From NCBI RefSeq assembly GCF_037646455.1, contig NZ_JBBIXN010000001.1:372001-436000 (forward strand): DNA of 64,000 nt, read 5' to 3'. Source of the DNA: Draconibacterium mangrovi_A. Lineage in GTDB: Bacteria; Bacteroidota; Bacteroidia; Bacteroidales; Prolixibacteraceae. The notes under the pieces are model-generated. The model worked only from the letters and a program-made list of their open reading frames with translations, ran no database searches and had not been told where the DNA came from. Shown here in pieces: positions 35,888 to 44,321 of this stretch. The translations under genes were made by a program, and so were the position numbers. The first letter of the stretch is position 1. Every line of letters begins with the position of its first letter.

Positions 35888-38107
35888 TTAAGCCAGATCA
35901 TAACGATCGAGGTTCATCACTTTATCCCAGGCAGCAACAAAATCTTTCACAAATTTTTCACCTGAATCGGAACAACCATAAACCTCTGATAAAGCGCGAA
36001 GTTCAGATTGCGAACCAAAAATAAGATCTACTCGAGTTCCGGTCCATTTCAAATCACCGGTATTTCGGTCACGACCTTCAAATATTTCCTCATCCTTTGA
36101 AGTAGCCTTCCACTCTGTTCCCATATCCAGCAAATTCAGGAAAAAATCGTTACTTAAAGTTCCCGGCTTATCCGTAAACACTCCGTGTTTCGATCCATCC
36201 CAATTCGTTCCTAAAACCCGCATTCCGCCTATAAGAACGGTCATTTCGGGTGGAGTTAAAGTAAGCAACTGAGCTTTGTCAATCAGTAACTCTTCAGATT
36301 TTATCGAGTATTTTGCTTTTAGGTAATTTCGGAATCCATCTGCTGAAGGCTCCAGTACTTTGAATGCATCAACATCAGTTTGTTCCAATAAGGCATCGGC
36401 ACGTCCCGGAGTAAATGGTACTTTCGCGTCATATCCTGCATCTTTTGCAGCCTGTTCAACACCTGCACAACCGCCTAATACAATCAGATCGGCCTTCGAT
36501 ACTTGTTTGCCTGACTGAGCTTCATTAAATGCCTTCTGAATGCCCTCAATAGTTTCAAGCACTTTCGCCAGCTTTTCCGGATTATTAACTTCCCAGTCTT
36601 TTTGCGGGGCAAAACGAATGCGTGCACCGTTTGCTCCTCCCCGCATGTCAGATCCGCGGAAGGTAGAAGCCGATGCCCAGGCCGTTGAAACCAAATCGGA
36701 AACTGACAATCCTGAATTCAGTAACTTACTTTTAAGTTCTTCGATATCCTGATCGTTAATAACTTCATGCGTAACAGCAGGAATCGGATCCTGCCAGATC
36801 AAATCTTCTTCCGGTACTTCCGGTCCCAAATAACGCGCTTTAGGTCCCATATCGCGGTGTGTTAATTTAAACCAGGCACGCGCAAATACCTCGGCAAACT
36901 CATCCGGATTTTCATAAAATCGACGCGAAATTTTTTCGTATTCCGGATCGAAACGTAATGACAGGTCGGTTGTCAACATAGCCGGTGCAATACGTTTTTC
37001 AGGATCGTGAGCATGAGGTACACTTCCTGCTCCAGCCTGACCTCTTGGTTTCCATTGATAAGCTCCCGCGGGACTTTTGGTCAATTCCCATTCGTAATCA
37101 AAAAGATTTTCGAAAAAGTTATTGCTCCATTTTGTCGGTGTTTTGGTCCACGTCACTTCAATACCACTCGTAATTGTATCGGCACCTTTTCCGGTTCCAA
37201 ATGTACTTTTCCATCCCAGTCCCTGTTCTTCTAAACCTGCAGCTTCAGGTTCCGCACCAACGTGATCGGCGGGACCGGCTCCATGTGTTTTTCCAAATGT
37301 GTGTCCACCTGCAATCAAGGCCACCGTTTCTTCATCATTCATAGCCATGCGGGCAAAAGTTTCACGAATATCAATGGCAGCTTTTACCGGATCAGGCTCT
37401 CCGTTAGGCCCTTCAGGATTTACATAGATCAATCCCATTTGCACGGCGGCTAATGGATTTTCCAGGTCGCGATCACCCGAGTAACGTTCATCTTCCAACC
37501 AGGTCGTTTCTTTTCCCCAATACACATCGTGCTCAGGCTCCCAAACATCTGCACGTCCTCCGGCAAAACCAAAGGTTTTAAATCCCATAGATTCCAGAGC
37601 TACATTTCCGGCAAGAATCATCAGGTCGGCCCACGATATTTTTCTTCCATATTTTTGTTTGACCGGCCAGATCAAACGTCGAGCCTTGTCCAAACTCACA
37701 TTATCGGGCCAACTGTTGAGCGGAGCGAAGCGTTGCTGTCCGGTTCCGCCTCCACCACGACCATCGCCTGTTCGATAAGTTCCGGCACTGTGCCAGGCCA
37801 TCCGTATAAAAAACGGACCGTAATGACCAAAATCGGCCGGCCACCAATCCTTAGAGTCTGTCATTACCGCTTCAAGGTCTTTTTTAACCGCGGCTAAATC
37901 GAGACTTTTAAATTCTTCAGCATAGTTAAAGTTCTCGCCCATCGGGTCGGATAAGGACGAATTTTGCCGCAAAACACCTAAGTTCAATTGATTTGGCCAC
38001 CAATCTTTATTGGATGTACCGCCACTGGCTCCATGACCGTGTACCGGACATTTGCCTTCGCCGTTAGAAGTGTGAGCATGTTCGTCTGAATGATTCTTAT
38101 TTTCCAT
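35888..38107 (-). CDS. katG: catalase-peroxidase KatG
   Basis: A 739-residue bifunctional haem catalase-peroxidase (2 H2O2 to 2 H2O + O2). The distal haem pocket MAWHSAGTYRTGDGRGG (Trp-His and the Arg upstream) and the proximal His in GGHTFGKTHGAGP are visible. The Tyr of the Met-Tyr-Trp crosslink sits in GLIYVNPEGPNGEPDP. The full family length and the duplicated C-terminal peroxidase-like half are present (TGTRVDLIFGSQSELRALSE near the end). There is no signal peptide, so it is cytoplasmic; a His/Asp/Glu-rich N-terminal tail (ENKNHSDEHAHTS) is normal. It stands alone between a shared terminator and its own -7 box, and its oxygen defence fits a host with oxygen-sensitive hydrogenase. Confidence 0.96.
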   Translation of the reverse strand: MENKNHSDEHAHTSNGEGKCPVHGHGASGGTSNKDWWPNQLNLGVLRQNSSLSDPMGENFNYAEEFKSLDLAAVKKDLEAVMTDSKDWWPADFGHYGPFFIRMAWHSAGTYRTGDGRGGGGTGQQRFAPLNSWPDNVSLDKARRLIWPVKQKYGRKISWADLMILAGNVALESMGFKTFGFAGGRADVWEPEHDVYWGKETTWLEDERYSGDRDLENPLAAVQMGLIYVNPEGPNGEPDPVKAAIDIRETFARMAMNDEETVALIAGGHTFGKTHGAGPADHVGAEPEAAGLEEQGLGWKSTFGTGKGADTITSGIEVTWTKTPTKWSNNFFENLFDYEWELTKSPAGAYQWKPRGQAGAGSVPHAHDPEKRIAPAMLTTDLSLRFDPEYEKISRRFYENPDEFAEVFARAWFKLTHRDMGPKARYLGPEVPEEDLIWQDPIPAVTHEVINDQDIEELKSKLLNSGLSVSDLVSTAWASASTFRGSDMRGGANGARIRFAPQKDWEVNNPEKLAKVLETIEGIQKAFNEAQSGKQVSKADLIVLGGCAGVEQAAKDAGYDAKVPFTPGRADALLEQTDVDAFKVLEPSADGFRNYLKAKYSIKSEELLIDKAQLLTLTPPEMTVLIGGMRVLGTNWDGSKHGVFTDKPGTLSNDFFLNLLDMGTEWKATSKDEEIFEGRDRNTGDLKWTGTRVDLIFGSQSELRALSEVYGCSDSGEKFVKDFVAAWDKVMNLDRYDLA

Positions 38108-38129
38108 AATTATCTGTTTTAGTACTTAA

Positions 38130-38137
38130 CCAAAAAT
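38130..38137 (-). promoter_or_regulatory. katG -7 box
   Basis: On the minus strand TATTTTTG (38137-38130) agrees with TAnnTTTG and lies 22 nt before the katG start codon. The -33 element is not clear. Confidence 0.4.
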
Positions 38138-38180
38138 AAAATAAACATTATAAATATATCTTATGCAACTATTATTTTAG

Positions 38181-38205
38181 ATTATAGTTCACTATTCCCT
38201 ATAAT
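38181..38205. promoter_or_regulatory. possible peroxide-regulator site upstream of katG
   Basis: ATTATAG (38181-38187) and CTATAAT (38199-38205) are perfect inverted repeats, 11 nt apart, about 45-70 nt upstream of the katG -7 box. The half sites ATAG/CTAT are like those bound by OxyR, but the spacing is not the canonical seven. Presented only as a candidate. Confidence 0.25.
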
Positions 38206-38338
38206 TTACGAAATATTGAGCAGCCTAAAAAAACAATTATTGTTAATAAAAATTGTATTTGTTATGCCTGAGGAAACAAGGCCAGCAGCAATGCAGATCC
38301 AATAACTACCAGGTTAATTAAAAGATTGCTGACCATAA

Positions 38339-38370
38339 AAAAGGCTTCTCAACGGAATGAGAAGCCTTTT
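38339..38370. terminator. bidirectional hairpin terminator after glnN
   Basis: AAAAGGCTTCTCA (38339-38351) pairs with TGAGAAGCCTTTT (38358-38370) around a 6-nt loop. It ends the minus-strand glnN transcript 24 nt after its stop codon. Confidence 0.85.
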
Positions 38371-38393
38371 CAAAAATTATATTTATTGTTGTT

Positions 38394-40583
38394 CTATCTT
38401 ACAAACAGCAATTCACGGTATTTCGGAAGTGGCCATTTTTCGTTGTCCACGATTAATTCCAGTCGATCGATGTGTTTGCGCAACTCGTCGAGGAAAGGAC
38501 GAACGCTTTGATTGTAGGCTCTTGCCCGATCGTAAACATCTTCTATTTTATTGGCTTTCGAACGCGCTTCAGTCATTTCTTTGCGCATGGTTTTTATGGA
38601 CGAAATGTGTACCCCGATTTCCCTGATCAGTTCGAGCCGGCCACTGGCAAGCTCTTCAAATTCCTGAGGCGAGAATATCTCTTTTTGGCTTTTTACATTT
38701 TCCAGCAAAATGGTTTGATACTGCACTGCCGTGGGTACGATATGATTAATCGCCAGATCGGCCAGTACGCGAGATTCGATCTGTACCTTCATCACAAATT
38801 TCTCGTATTCTACTTCCACGCGACCAATAATTTCTGATTCGTTAAGCACCTGCATTTTTTCAAACAGCTTTTTGCTTGCAGGACGGAGGTACGCTTCCAG
38901 CGATTCAGGTACATTCGTAACGTTTGTTAATCCTCTTTTTGCAGCTTCTTCTATCCATTCCGCGCTGTAACCGTCGCCATTAAAACGAATCGGTTTCGAG
39001 GAAATAATAAGATCTTTCAATACCTGAAAAATCGCTTCATCCTTTTTAACATCTTTTTCGATCAGTTTATCCACAGCAGTCTTGAACTTCACCAACTGAT
39101 TGGCCACCAAGGTGTTCAAAACAATTAACGCCGAAGCATTATTTGCCGACGAACCGATGGCCCTGAATTCGAAACGGTTACCCGTAAAAGCGAAGGGCGA
39201 GGTCCTGTTTCTGTCGGTACTGTCTAAAATGATCTCAGGAATACGGCCAATATTTAGTTTTAAAGCTGTCTTTTCGTCCGGAGTCATTTTTCGGTCCACC
39301 ACAGCATCTTCCATTAAGTCGAGCATTTTGGATACTTCGGAACCTAAAAATACCGAAAGTATTGAAGGCGGTGCTTCATTGGCCCCCAGACGGTGCGAAT
39401 TCGACTCAGTTAAAACACTCGATCGCAATAAGTCCTGACCATCGTAAACCGCCTGCAAAGTATTGATTACAAAGGTGAGAAATTGCAAATTTGATTTTGG
39501 ATTTTTACCAGGCTTATAAACATTCACTCCGGTGTTGGTCATTAACGACCAGTTGTTGTGTTTGCCCGATCCGTTTACTCCTGCAAATGGCTTTTCATGA
39601 AAAAGTACCCGGAACTTATGCTTCCTGGCAATTTTTTGCATAATGTCCATCATCAGCTGGTTATGATCGTTGGCGAGATTTGCTTCTTCGTAAATGGGAG
39701 CAAATTCGAACTGATTTGGCGCCACCTCATTATGCCGCGTTTTTACCGGGATTCCCAGTTTGTAAGCTTCGTTTTCCAGATCTTGCATAAAGCGGTTGGC
39801 ACGTGTTGGAATCGAAGAAAAATAATGGTCAGCCAGTTGCTGGTCTTTCGACGAACTGTGCCCCATTAAAGTACGGCCGGTCAGAACCAGGTCGGGGCGC
39901 GCCATGAACAAGGCCTCATCAATCAGGAAATATTCCTGTTCCCAACCCAGGTTGGCCTGCACTGAAGTCACATTTTTATCAAAATACTGGCAAACTTCAG
40001 TGGCCGCTTTATTAACTGCCTGCAAAGCCCTCAAAAGTGGAACTTTGTGGTCGAGTGCTTCGCCTGTATACGAAATAAAAATGGTGGGTATGGTTAAAGT
40101 AGTTTCGTTGATGAATGCCGGTGAAGTTGGATCCCAGGCCGTATAACCGCGCGCCTCAAAAGTTTGTCGGATACCACCACTAGGAAAAGAAGAAGCATCC
40201 GGTTCCTGCTGCGACAGCAGACTGCCGGAGAAAGATTCAATCACTCCCCCATCAGCACCATGCTCGATAAAGGCATCGTGTTTTTCGGCGGTAGAATCAG
40301 TCAGCGGATGAAACCAGTGCGTATAATGGGTTGCCCCGTTTTCAATCGCCCAGGCTTTCATTCCCTGTGCTACCTGGTCAGCCATTTTCCGATCAACAGC
40401 TTTTCCGTTTTCAATCGCATCGGTTACTGCTTTAAAAGCTTCGCGCGAAAGGTATTTTTTCATCTTTGGAGTATCGAAAACCAACATTCCAAAGTAATCG
40501 GATACAAGGTTATTCTCTCTGACGATCTCGTCAGGTTTACGGTTCAGCACTTCTTCAAGTGCCTTAAATCTGAATTGTGCCAT
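38394..40583 (-). CDS. glnN: glutamine synthetase type III
   Basis: A 729-residue GSIII, the large homododecameric glutamine synthetase common in Bacteroidota and cyanobacteria (glutamate + NH3 + ATP to glutamine). Family features include the N-terminal LVSDYFGMLVFDTPKMKKYL, GATHYTHWFHPLT, GGIRQTFEARGYTAWDP, the ammonium/ATP region KTRHNEVAPNQFEFAPIYEEANLA, FHEKPFAGVNGSGKHNNWS, and HRLGANEAPPS. The length is normal for the family. It is one of three GS types here. The intergenic region upstream (40584-40919) carries a perfect 8-6-8 inverted repeat and a near-consensus -7 box, so nitrogen-dependent regulation is likely. The gene is divergent from the GSI-like ligase. Confidence 0.95.
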   Translation of the reverse strand: MAQFRFKALEEVLNRKPDEIVRENNLVSDYFGMLVFDTPKMKKYLSREAFKAVTDAIENGKAVDRKMADQVAQGMKAWAIENGATHYTHWFHPLTDSTAEKHDAFIEHGADGGVIESFSGSLLSQQEPDASSFPSGGIRQTFEARGYTAWDPTSPAFINETTLTIPTIFISYTGEALDHKVPLLRALQAVNKAATEVCQYFDKNVTSVQANLGWEQEYFLIDEALFMARPDLVLTGRTLMGHSSSKDQQLADHYFSSIPTRANRFMQDLENEAYKLGIPVKTRHNEVAPNQFEFAPIYEEANLANDHNQLMMDIMQKIARKHKFRVLFHEKPFAGVNGSGKHNNWSLMTNTGVNVYKPGKNPKSNLQFLTFVINTLQAVYDGQDLLRSSVLTESNSHRLGANEAPPSILSVFLGSEVSKMLDLMEDAVVDRKMTPDEKTALKLNIGRIPEIILDSTDRNRTSPFAFTGNRFEFRAIGSSANNASALIVLNTLVANQLVKFKTAVDKLIEKDVKKDEAIFQVLKDLIISSKPIRFNGDGYSAEWIEEAAKRGLTNVTNVPESLEAYLRPASKKLFEKMQVLNESEIIGRVEVEYEKFVMKVQIESRVLADLAINHIVPTAVQYQTILLENVKSQKEIFSPQEFEELASGRLELIREIGVHISSIKTMRKEMTEARSKANKIEDVYDRARAYNQSVRPFLDELRKHIDRLELIVDNEKWPLPKYRELLFVR

Positions 40584-40919
40584 CTTTGTGAAAAATTAAG
40601 TCTGTTTTGTAACTATAAAAATAACATTAATCCGGCTGGTATGCCATTTTTTTGGCATACATGATCAAATAATCACACTAATTTCTCATATCCACCTCCT
40701 TAACAACCAGGACAAACGTATAAGAACTTACGTTTTCCTTCATAACACCCCTCGTACCTAAAGCTCCCGAAATGTTTTTATGCACACTTCGTTTGATTAT
40801 TAGTGAAACATGCCGTATTTTTCTGTCTTCGTAGCAATGATTGAACCAGGCTAAAAGAAGGCCACAAAAGCGACCGACGTAAGAACTAACCATCGTTTTT
40901 TGTAAAACTCAAAGTATAA
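40584..40919. other. divergent promoter region of glnN and the GS-like ligase operon
   Basis: This 336-base non-coding stretch lies between glnN (minus) and the GSI-like gene (plus). It holds a near-consensus minus-strand -7 box (TATTTTTA, 40623-40616) for glnN and the inverted repeat at 40639-40660. The frame of 71 codons on the minus strand between 40678 and 40893 has no recognisable features. No + strand promoter consensus is evident. Confidence 0.5.
40639..40660. promoter_or_regulatory. perfect 8-6-8 inverted repeat, candidate operator for glnN
   Basis: GTATGCCA (40639-40646) and TGGCATAC (40653-40660) are perfect inverted copies around TTTTTT. The site ends 16 nt before the glnN -7 box, overlapping the region where a -33 element would be, so a repressor or activator binding here would act directly on glnN. 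Confidence 0.45.
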
Positions 40920-42278
40920 ATGAATAAAGCAGAAATTCTATACAGAATTAAAAATATCGCCAGCCAAAAAGTAAAAATCGCTTTTTCCGACATCGACGGA
41001 ATTCTGCGCGGAAAATACATCCACAAAGACAAATTTGAAAAATCTATTGAACAGGGACTTGGATTCTGCGATGTAATTTTTGGTTGGGATTGTAACGATA
41101 AATGCTACGATAATGCAGAAGTTACAGGTTGGCACACCGGTTACCCTGATGCACATGCAACTATCGACATTAACTCATATCGCGAAATTCCCTGGGAAAA
41201 CGATACTCCTTTCTTTATTGGCGATTTTAGCAACGATGAGAAATATGCAGCAGCCACCTGCTCCCGAAGTTTATTAAAACGAATTGATGCCGAAAGCAAG
41301 AAACTTGGATTTACACCCTTGTTTTCGCAAGAGTTCGAATGGTTTAATTTTCAGGGCACACCAAGCGAGATTAATGAAAGCGGGTTCGAAAACCTGAAGC
41401 CCATAACTCCCGGGATGTTTGGCTATTCAGTTTTACGTACTTCTCTGAATCAGGAATATTTCAATGATCTTTTTGAACTGCTTTCGAAGTTTAAAATACC
41501 GCTTGAAGGCATGCACACCGAAACGGGACCCGGTGTGGTGGAAGCCACGGTAATTTACGACGAGATTTTAAATGCTGCCGACAAAGCCATCCTGTTCAAA
41601 ACTGCAGTCAAGGAAATTGCTTACCGACACAATTTTGTGGCCACATTTATGGCCAAATGGAACAAGGATCTTCCGGGAAGCGGCGGTCATATCCATCAAA
41701 GTTTGTGGGATAATCACCTCGAGAAGAATCTTTTTTACGATGCGAATACGTCGTCAGGAATGAGCAATTTAATGGAACACTACATTGCCGGACAATTAAA
41801 ATGCCTTCCCGAAATATTACCGATGTTTGCACCCAATCCTAACTCATACAAACGGCTGAGCGGAGGCGATTGGGCACCACGAACGCTGACCTGGGGAATT
41901 GACAACCGAACGGCTTCAATTCGTGCTATTCCGGGGAGCCAAAGTTCTACACGAATTGAAATGCGTGTACCGGGCGCCGATACAAATGCCTACCTGGCTA
42001 TGGCAGCATCGCTGGCAGCCGGATTATACGGAATAAAAAACAAGCTCCCGCTGGATACGAAAGCCATTACCGGCAATGCCTACCTTTCAAATTCCGGCAA
42101 TCGCTTGCCGGATTCGCTGGAGAAAGCGATCAGGAAAATGGCAGGCTCGGAGATCGCCAATGAACTTTTTGGTGAAGCATTTGTAAACCATTTTACCAGA
42201 ACGCGGGAATGGGAATGCCGGCAGGTTGACCCTAATGATGAATACTGGGAATTAAAAAGGTATTTTGAAATTATTTAG
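40920..42278 (+). CDS. glutamine synthetase-like (GSI/PuuA-type) gamma-glutamyl ligase
   Basis: A 452-residue protein of the type I glutamine synthetase fold. It has the beta-grasp N-terminus (FSDIDGILRGKYI), metal site region GMHTETGPGVVEATV, GGHIHQSLWD and the C-terminal RIEMRVPGADTNAYLAMAA. The sequence is closer to gamma-glutamyl-amide ligases (PuuA, GlnA3/GlnA4-like) than to true GlnA: it lacks the adenylylation Tyr region and is slightly longer at the N-terminus. I infer that it joins glutamate to an amine other than ammonia, although the amine is unknown. It is the first of a three-gene unit, followed at 30 nt by an APH-type kinase and then by a HAD protein 9 nt after that. Confidence 0.82.
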   Translation: MNKAEILYRIKNIASQKVKIAFSDIDGILRGKYIHKDKFEKSIEQGLGFCDVIFGWDCNDKCYDNAEVTGWHTGYPDAHATIDINSYREIPWENDTPFFIGDFSNDEKYAAATCSRSLLKRIDAESKKLGFTPLFSQEFEWFNFQGTPSEINESGFENLKPITPGMFGYSVLRTSLNQEYFNDLFELLSKFKIPLEGMHTETGPGVVEATVIYDEILNAADKAILFKTAVKEIAYRHNFVATFMAKWNKDLPGSGGHIHQSLWDNHLEKNLFYDANTSSGMSNLMEHYIAGQLKCLPEILPMFAPNPNSYKRLSGGDWAPRTLTWGIDNRTASIRAIPGSQSSTRIEMRVPGADTNAYLAMAASLAAGLYGIKNKLPLDTKAITGNAYLSNSGNRLPDSLEKAIRKMAGSEIANELFGEAFVNHFTRTREWECRQVDPNDEYWELKRYFEII

Positions 42279-42308
42279 GTTAATTTTGAGTTTAAAAGAG
42301 CCCGGAAA

Positions 42309-43358
42309 ATGCAAAAATCAGATTATGCACAAATTATAAAACTGGCCTGGCGCGAATTCGATGGCGACCGACACGAGATAAAAGGTGTTTTCGACGTAAG
42401 CGCCCAGGTTTCTACAAACCACGTTTATAAACTTTCGTTTTACAATCGCGAACACGTTTATGCCAAGATCTCGGAATACGGCAATTTTGAGGATTTCAGA
42501 GAAGACCATATTATTATCAATAACCTGGCCAACAACCTCGAGTATCCTTATCAGATGTTTTTAGCACAGTCGCTCGTGAAACGCAACGAATTATTTATTT
42601 ATCGATATCATGAGCTCGATGGCAGTAGTGCATGGGTAGTTTTCTACAATCCCATTCTTATTCGAAACAAATTACCACGCCGTCTTGAAACAAAACAAAT
42701 AAAAAAACTGGGACGCGAACTGGCCCGATTTCACAGAGCCTGTACCAATGTTGCGAACCAGCTGCCGCAATCATCGAAAAATGTGATTATCGATATTCAG
42801 CGCCTTAAACAATCGATATACAAAAATGAAATAAAAATGTGCGATGTGCACAAAGACACCATCTTGCGCCATGCCGACTATTTTCTGAGAAATACCGATC
42901 GTGTTGACTACATGACCGAAATAGAAACCATTCCGGTTTTTGTGGATTGGAACATTGGCAACTTCTCGGTTTCCGGAGATGCTAAATTCTATTCGCGTTG
43001 GGACTACGACTGGTTCAGAATGTCGTCGCGGGTAATGGATTTTTACTTTTTCAGCCGCGTGGTATCCGATGTTGGCGACCGAACTGTTTTTAGTTACCTT
43101 GTCGACACCCTCATGGAAGAACGTTTTATGATCTTTCTGAAAGAATATCACCGGACCTTCCCGCTTACCGAACCTGAAGTAAGGCTCATAAAAGAGGTTT
43201 ACCGCTTTTTCATTTTAAATTATGTGGTAAAAGATGGTCCCTATTTTTTCAGGAAAACATATTCGAACAAGTTAATTCAGGAAGCTTACGAAACTTATTT
43301 CCCGGCAATGGATGCCAATTACCGGGTTGAGAAGATTTTGAAAACATTAAAATTATAA
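42309..43358 (+). CDS. aminoglycoside/choline kinase-like phosphotransferase
   Basis: A 349-residue protein of the APH/choline kinase-like fold. Beta-lobe features include HVYKLSFYNREHVYAKISE. The catalytic loop is VFVDWNIGNFSV, with Asp and Asn five residues apart as in HxDxxxxN, although the leading His is Phe-Val. The metal Asp is in YSRWDYDWFRM. The family phosphorylates small alcohols or amino alcohols such as choline, ethanolamine, homoserine or aminoglycosides. Between a gamma-glutamyl ligase and a HAD phosphatase it probably acts on the same small metabolite. The start has a weak AAAGAG upstream and no strong ribosome-binding site. No substrate can be assigned. Confidence 0.72.
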   Translation: MQKSDYAQIIKLAWREFDGDRHEIKGVFDVSAQVSTNHVYKLSFYNREHVYAKISEYGNFEDFREDHIIINNLANNLEYPYQMFLAQSLVKRNELFIYRYHELDGSSAWVVFYNPILIRNKLPRRLETKQIKKLGRELARFHRACTNVANQLPQSSKNVIIDIQRLKQSIYKNEIKMCDVHKDTILRHADYFLRNTDRVDYMTEIETIPVFVDWNIGNFSVSGDAKFYSRWDYDWFRMSSRVMDFYFFSRVVSDVGDRTVFSYLVDTLMEERFMIFLKEYHRTFPLTEPEVRLIKEVYRFFILNYVVKDGPYFFRKTYSNKLIQEAYETYFPAMDANYRVEKILKTLKL

Positions 43359-43367
43359 TCCGGTATT

Positions 43368-44222
43368 ATGCGTACAGTGAGTTTTAAAAGTGTAGTAAAA
43401 AAGTACAGAGCTGTTTTTTTCGATGCCTTTGGTGTATTGAAAAATCATTCAGGCTTGATTGAAGGAGTTGGAAACACATTCGAATATCTGGACTCAAAAG
43501 GGATCCCCTATTACGTATTAACAAACGATTCGTCACGCAGCCCCGATGAATTATCGAACTGGTACCAAAACAGAGGGCTCGAATGCATTACCACCGATAA
43601 GATCTTATCATCGGGGATGCTGGCGATGGAATTTTTCAAAACAAAACTGGCCAACGGAAAAGCAGTGGCTTATCTTGGTACAAAAGACTCGGCACACTAC
43701 CTCGAAACCGCCGGACAACACACCGTTCCGATCAGCGAAGTAGACCTTGAAAAACTGGATCACATCAAATCTTTTGCTTTTCTCGACGATGAAGGTTTCG
43801 ATTGGAACAAGGACATCGATAAAACCATCAACCTGCTTCGCCATAAAAACATGACGGTAATTGTTGCCAACACCGACATTAATTATCCGGTAAATAAAAA
43901 CGATATTTCGGTGGCTATTGGTGGTTTGGCCGACATGGTAGAACAAATTCTGGGTAAAAAATTTATACGCTTTGGAAAACCCGATGCCCAAATGTTTTTA
44001 CTCGCCTACGAACGCGCCATGGTGGATGTACCGAGCCTTAAACGCAGCGAAATTCTGATGGTTGGCGACACACTTTATACCGACATTATCGGGGGCAACA
44101 AATTCGGGCTCGACACAGCGCTCGTTCTATCGGGTAATACACTTCCCGAGATGGCAAAAATTAAAATCGGCAGTTCCGGGATCATTCCAACTTATATTTG
44201 TGAATCGGCGGTAATCAAATAA
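43368..44222 (+). CDS. HAD-IIA (NagD-like) family hydrolase with DAFGV motif
   Basis: A 284-residue HAD-superfamily subfamily IIA protein. Motif I is FFDAFGVLKN: the nucleophile Asp is present but the second Asp, usually the general acid (DxDGV), is Phe. Motif II YYVLTNDSSRS, motif III GKKFIRFGKPD and motif IV MVGDTLYTDIIGGNKFG are intact. A similar DxWGV/DxFGV motif is known in the HAD-IIA-hyp4 type. NagD-like proteins dephosphorylate nucleotides or sugar phosphates; the altered motif leaves the activity uncertain. It ends the GS-like operon and is followed by a hairpin at 44255. Confidence 0.75.
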   Translation: MRTVSFKSVVKKYRAVFFDAFGVLKNHSGLIEGVGNTFEYLDSKGIPYYVLTNDSSRSPDELSNWYQNRGLECITTDKILSSGMLAMEFFKTKLANGKAVAYLGTKDSAHYLETAGQHTVPISEVDLEKLDHIKSFAFLDDEGFDWNKDIDKTINLLRHKNMTVIVANTDINYPVNKNDISVAIGGLADMVEQILGKKFIRFGKPDAQMFLLAYERAMVDVPSLKRSEILMVGDTLYTDIIGGNKFGLDTALVLSGNTLPEMAKIKIGSSGIIPTYICESAVIK

Positions 44223-44254
44223 TTCCGAATACCCCGATTGATGTCACAAAAAAA

Positions 44255-44282
44255 GCTGCTTCCCAAAAGGAAACAGCCTTTT
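44255..44282. terminator. hairpin terminator between the HAD gene and glnA
   Basis: GCTGCTTCC (44255-44263) pairs with GGAAACAGC (44269-44277) around a 5-nt loop with one mismatch. It is flanked by a seven-A run on the left and a T run on the right, so it can serve both convergent transcripts. Confidence 0.6.
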
Positions 44283-44321
44283 CTATAATTTGCAATTATT
44301 TAGAATCTTGTGAAAGCGGGC

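Noticed and set aside
38181..38205. PerR box before katG
   Set aside because: The PerR consensus is a 7-1-7 inverted repeat; here the arms are 11 bases apart, so only a generic peroxide-regulator candidate was kept.
40678..40893. 71-codon minus-strand frame upstream of glnN
   Set aside because: It falls in the divergent promoter region, has no recognisable feature, and would interrupt the control region of glnN and the GS-like gene.
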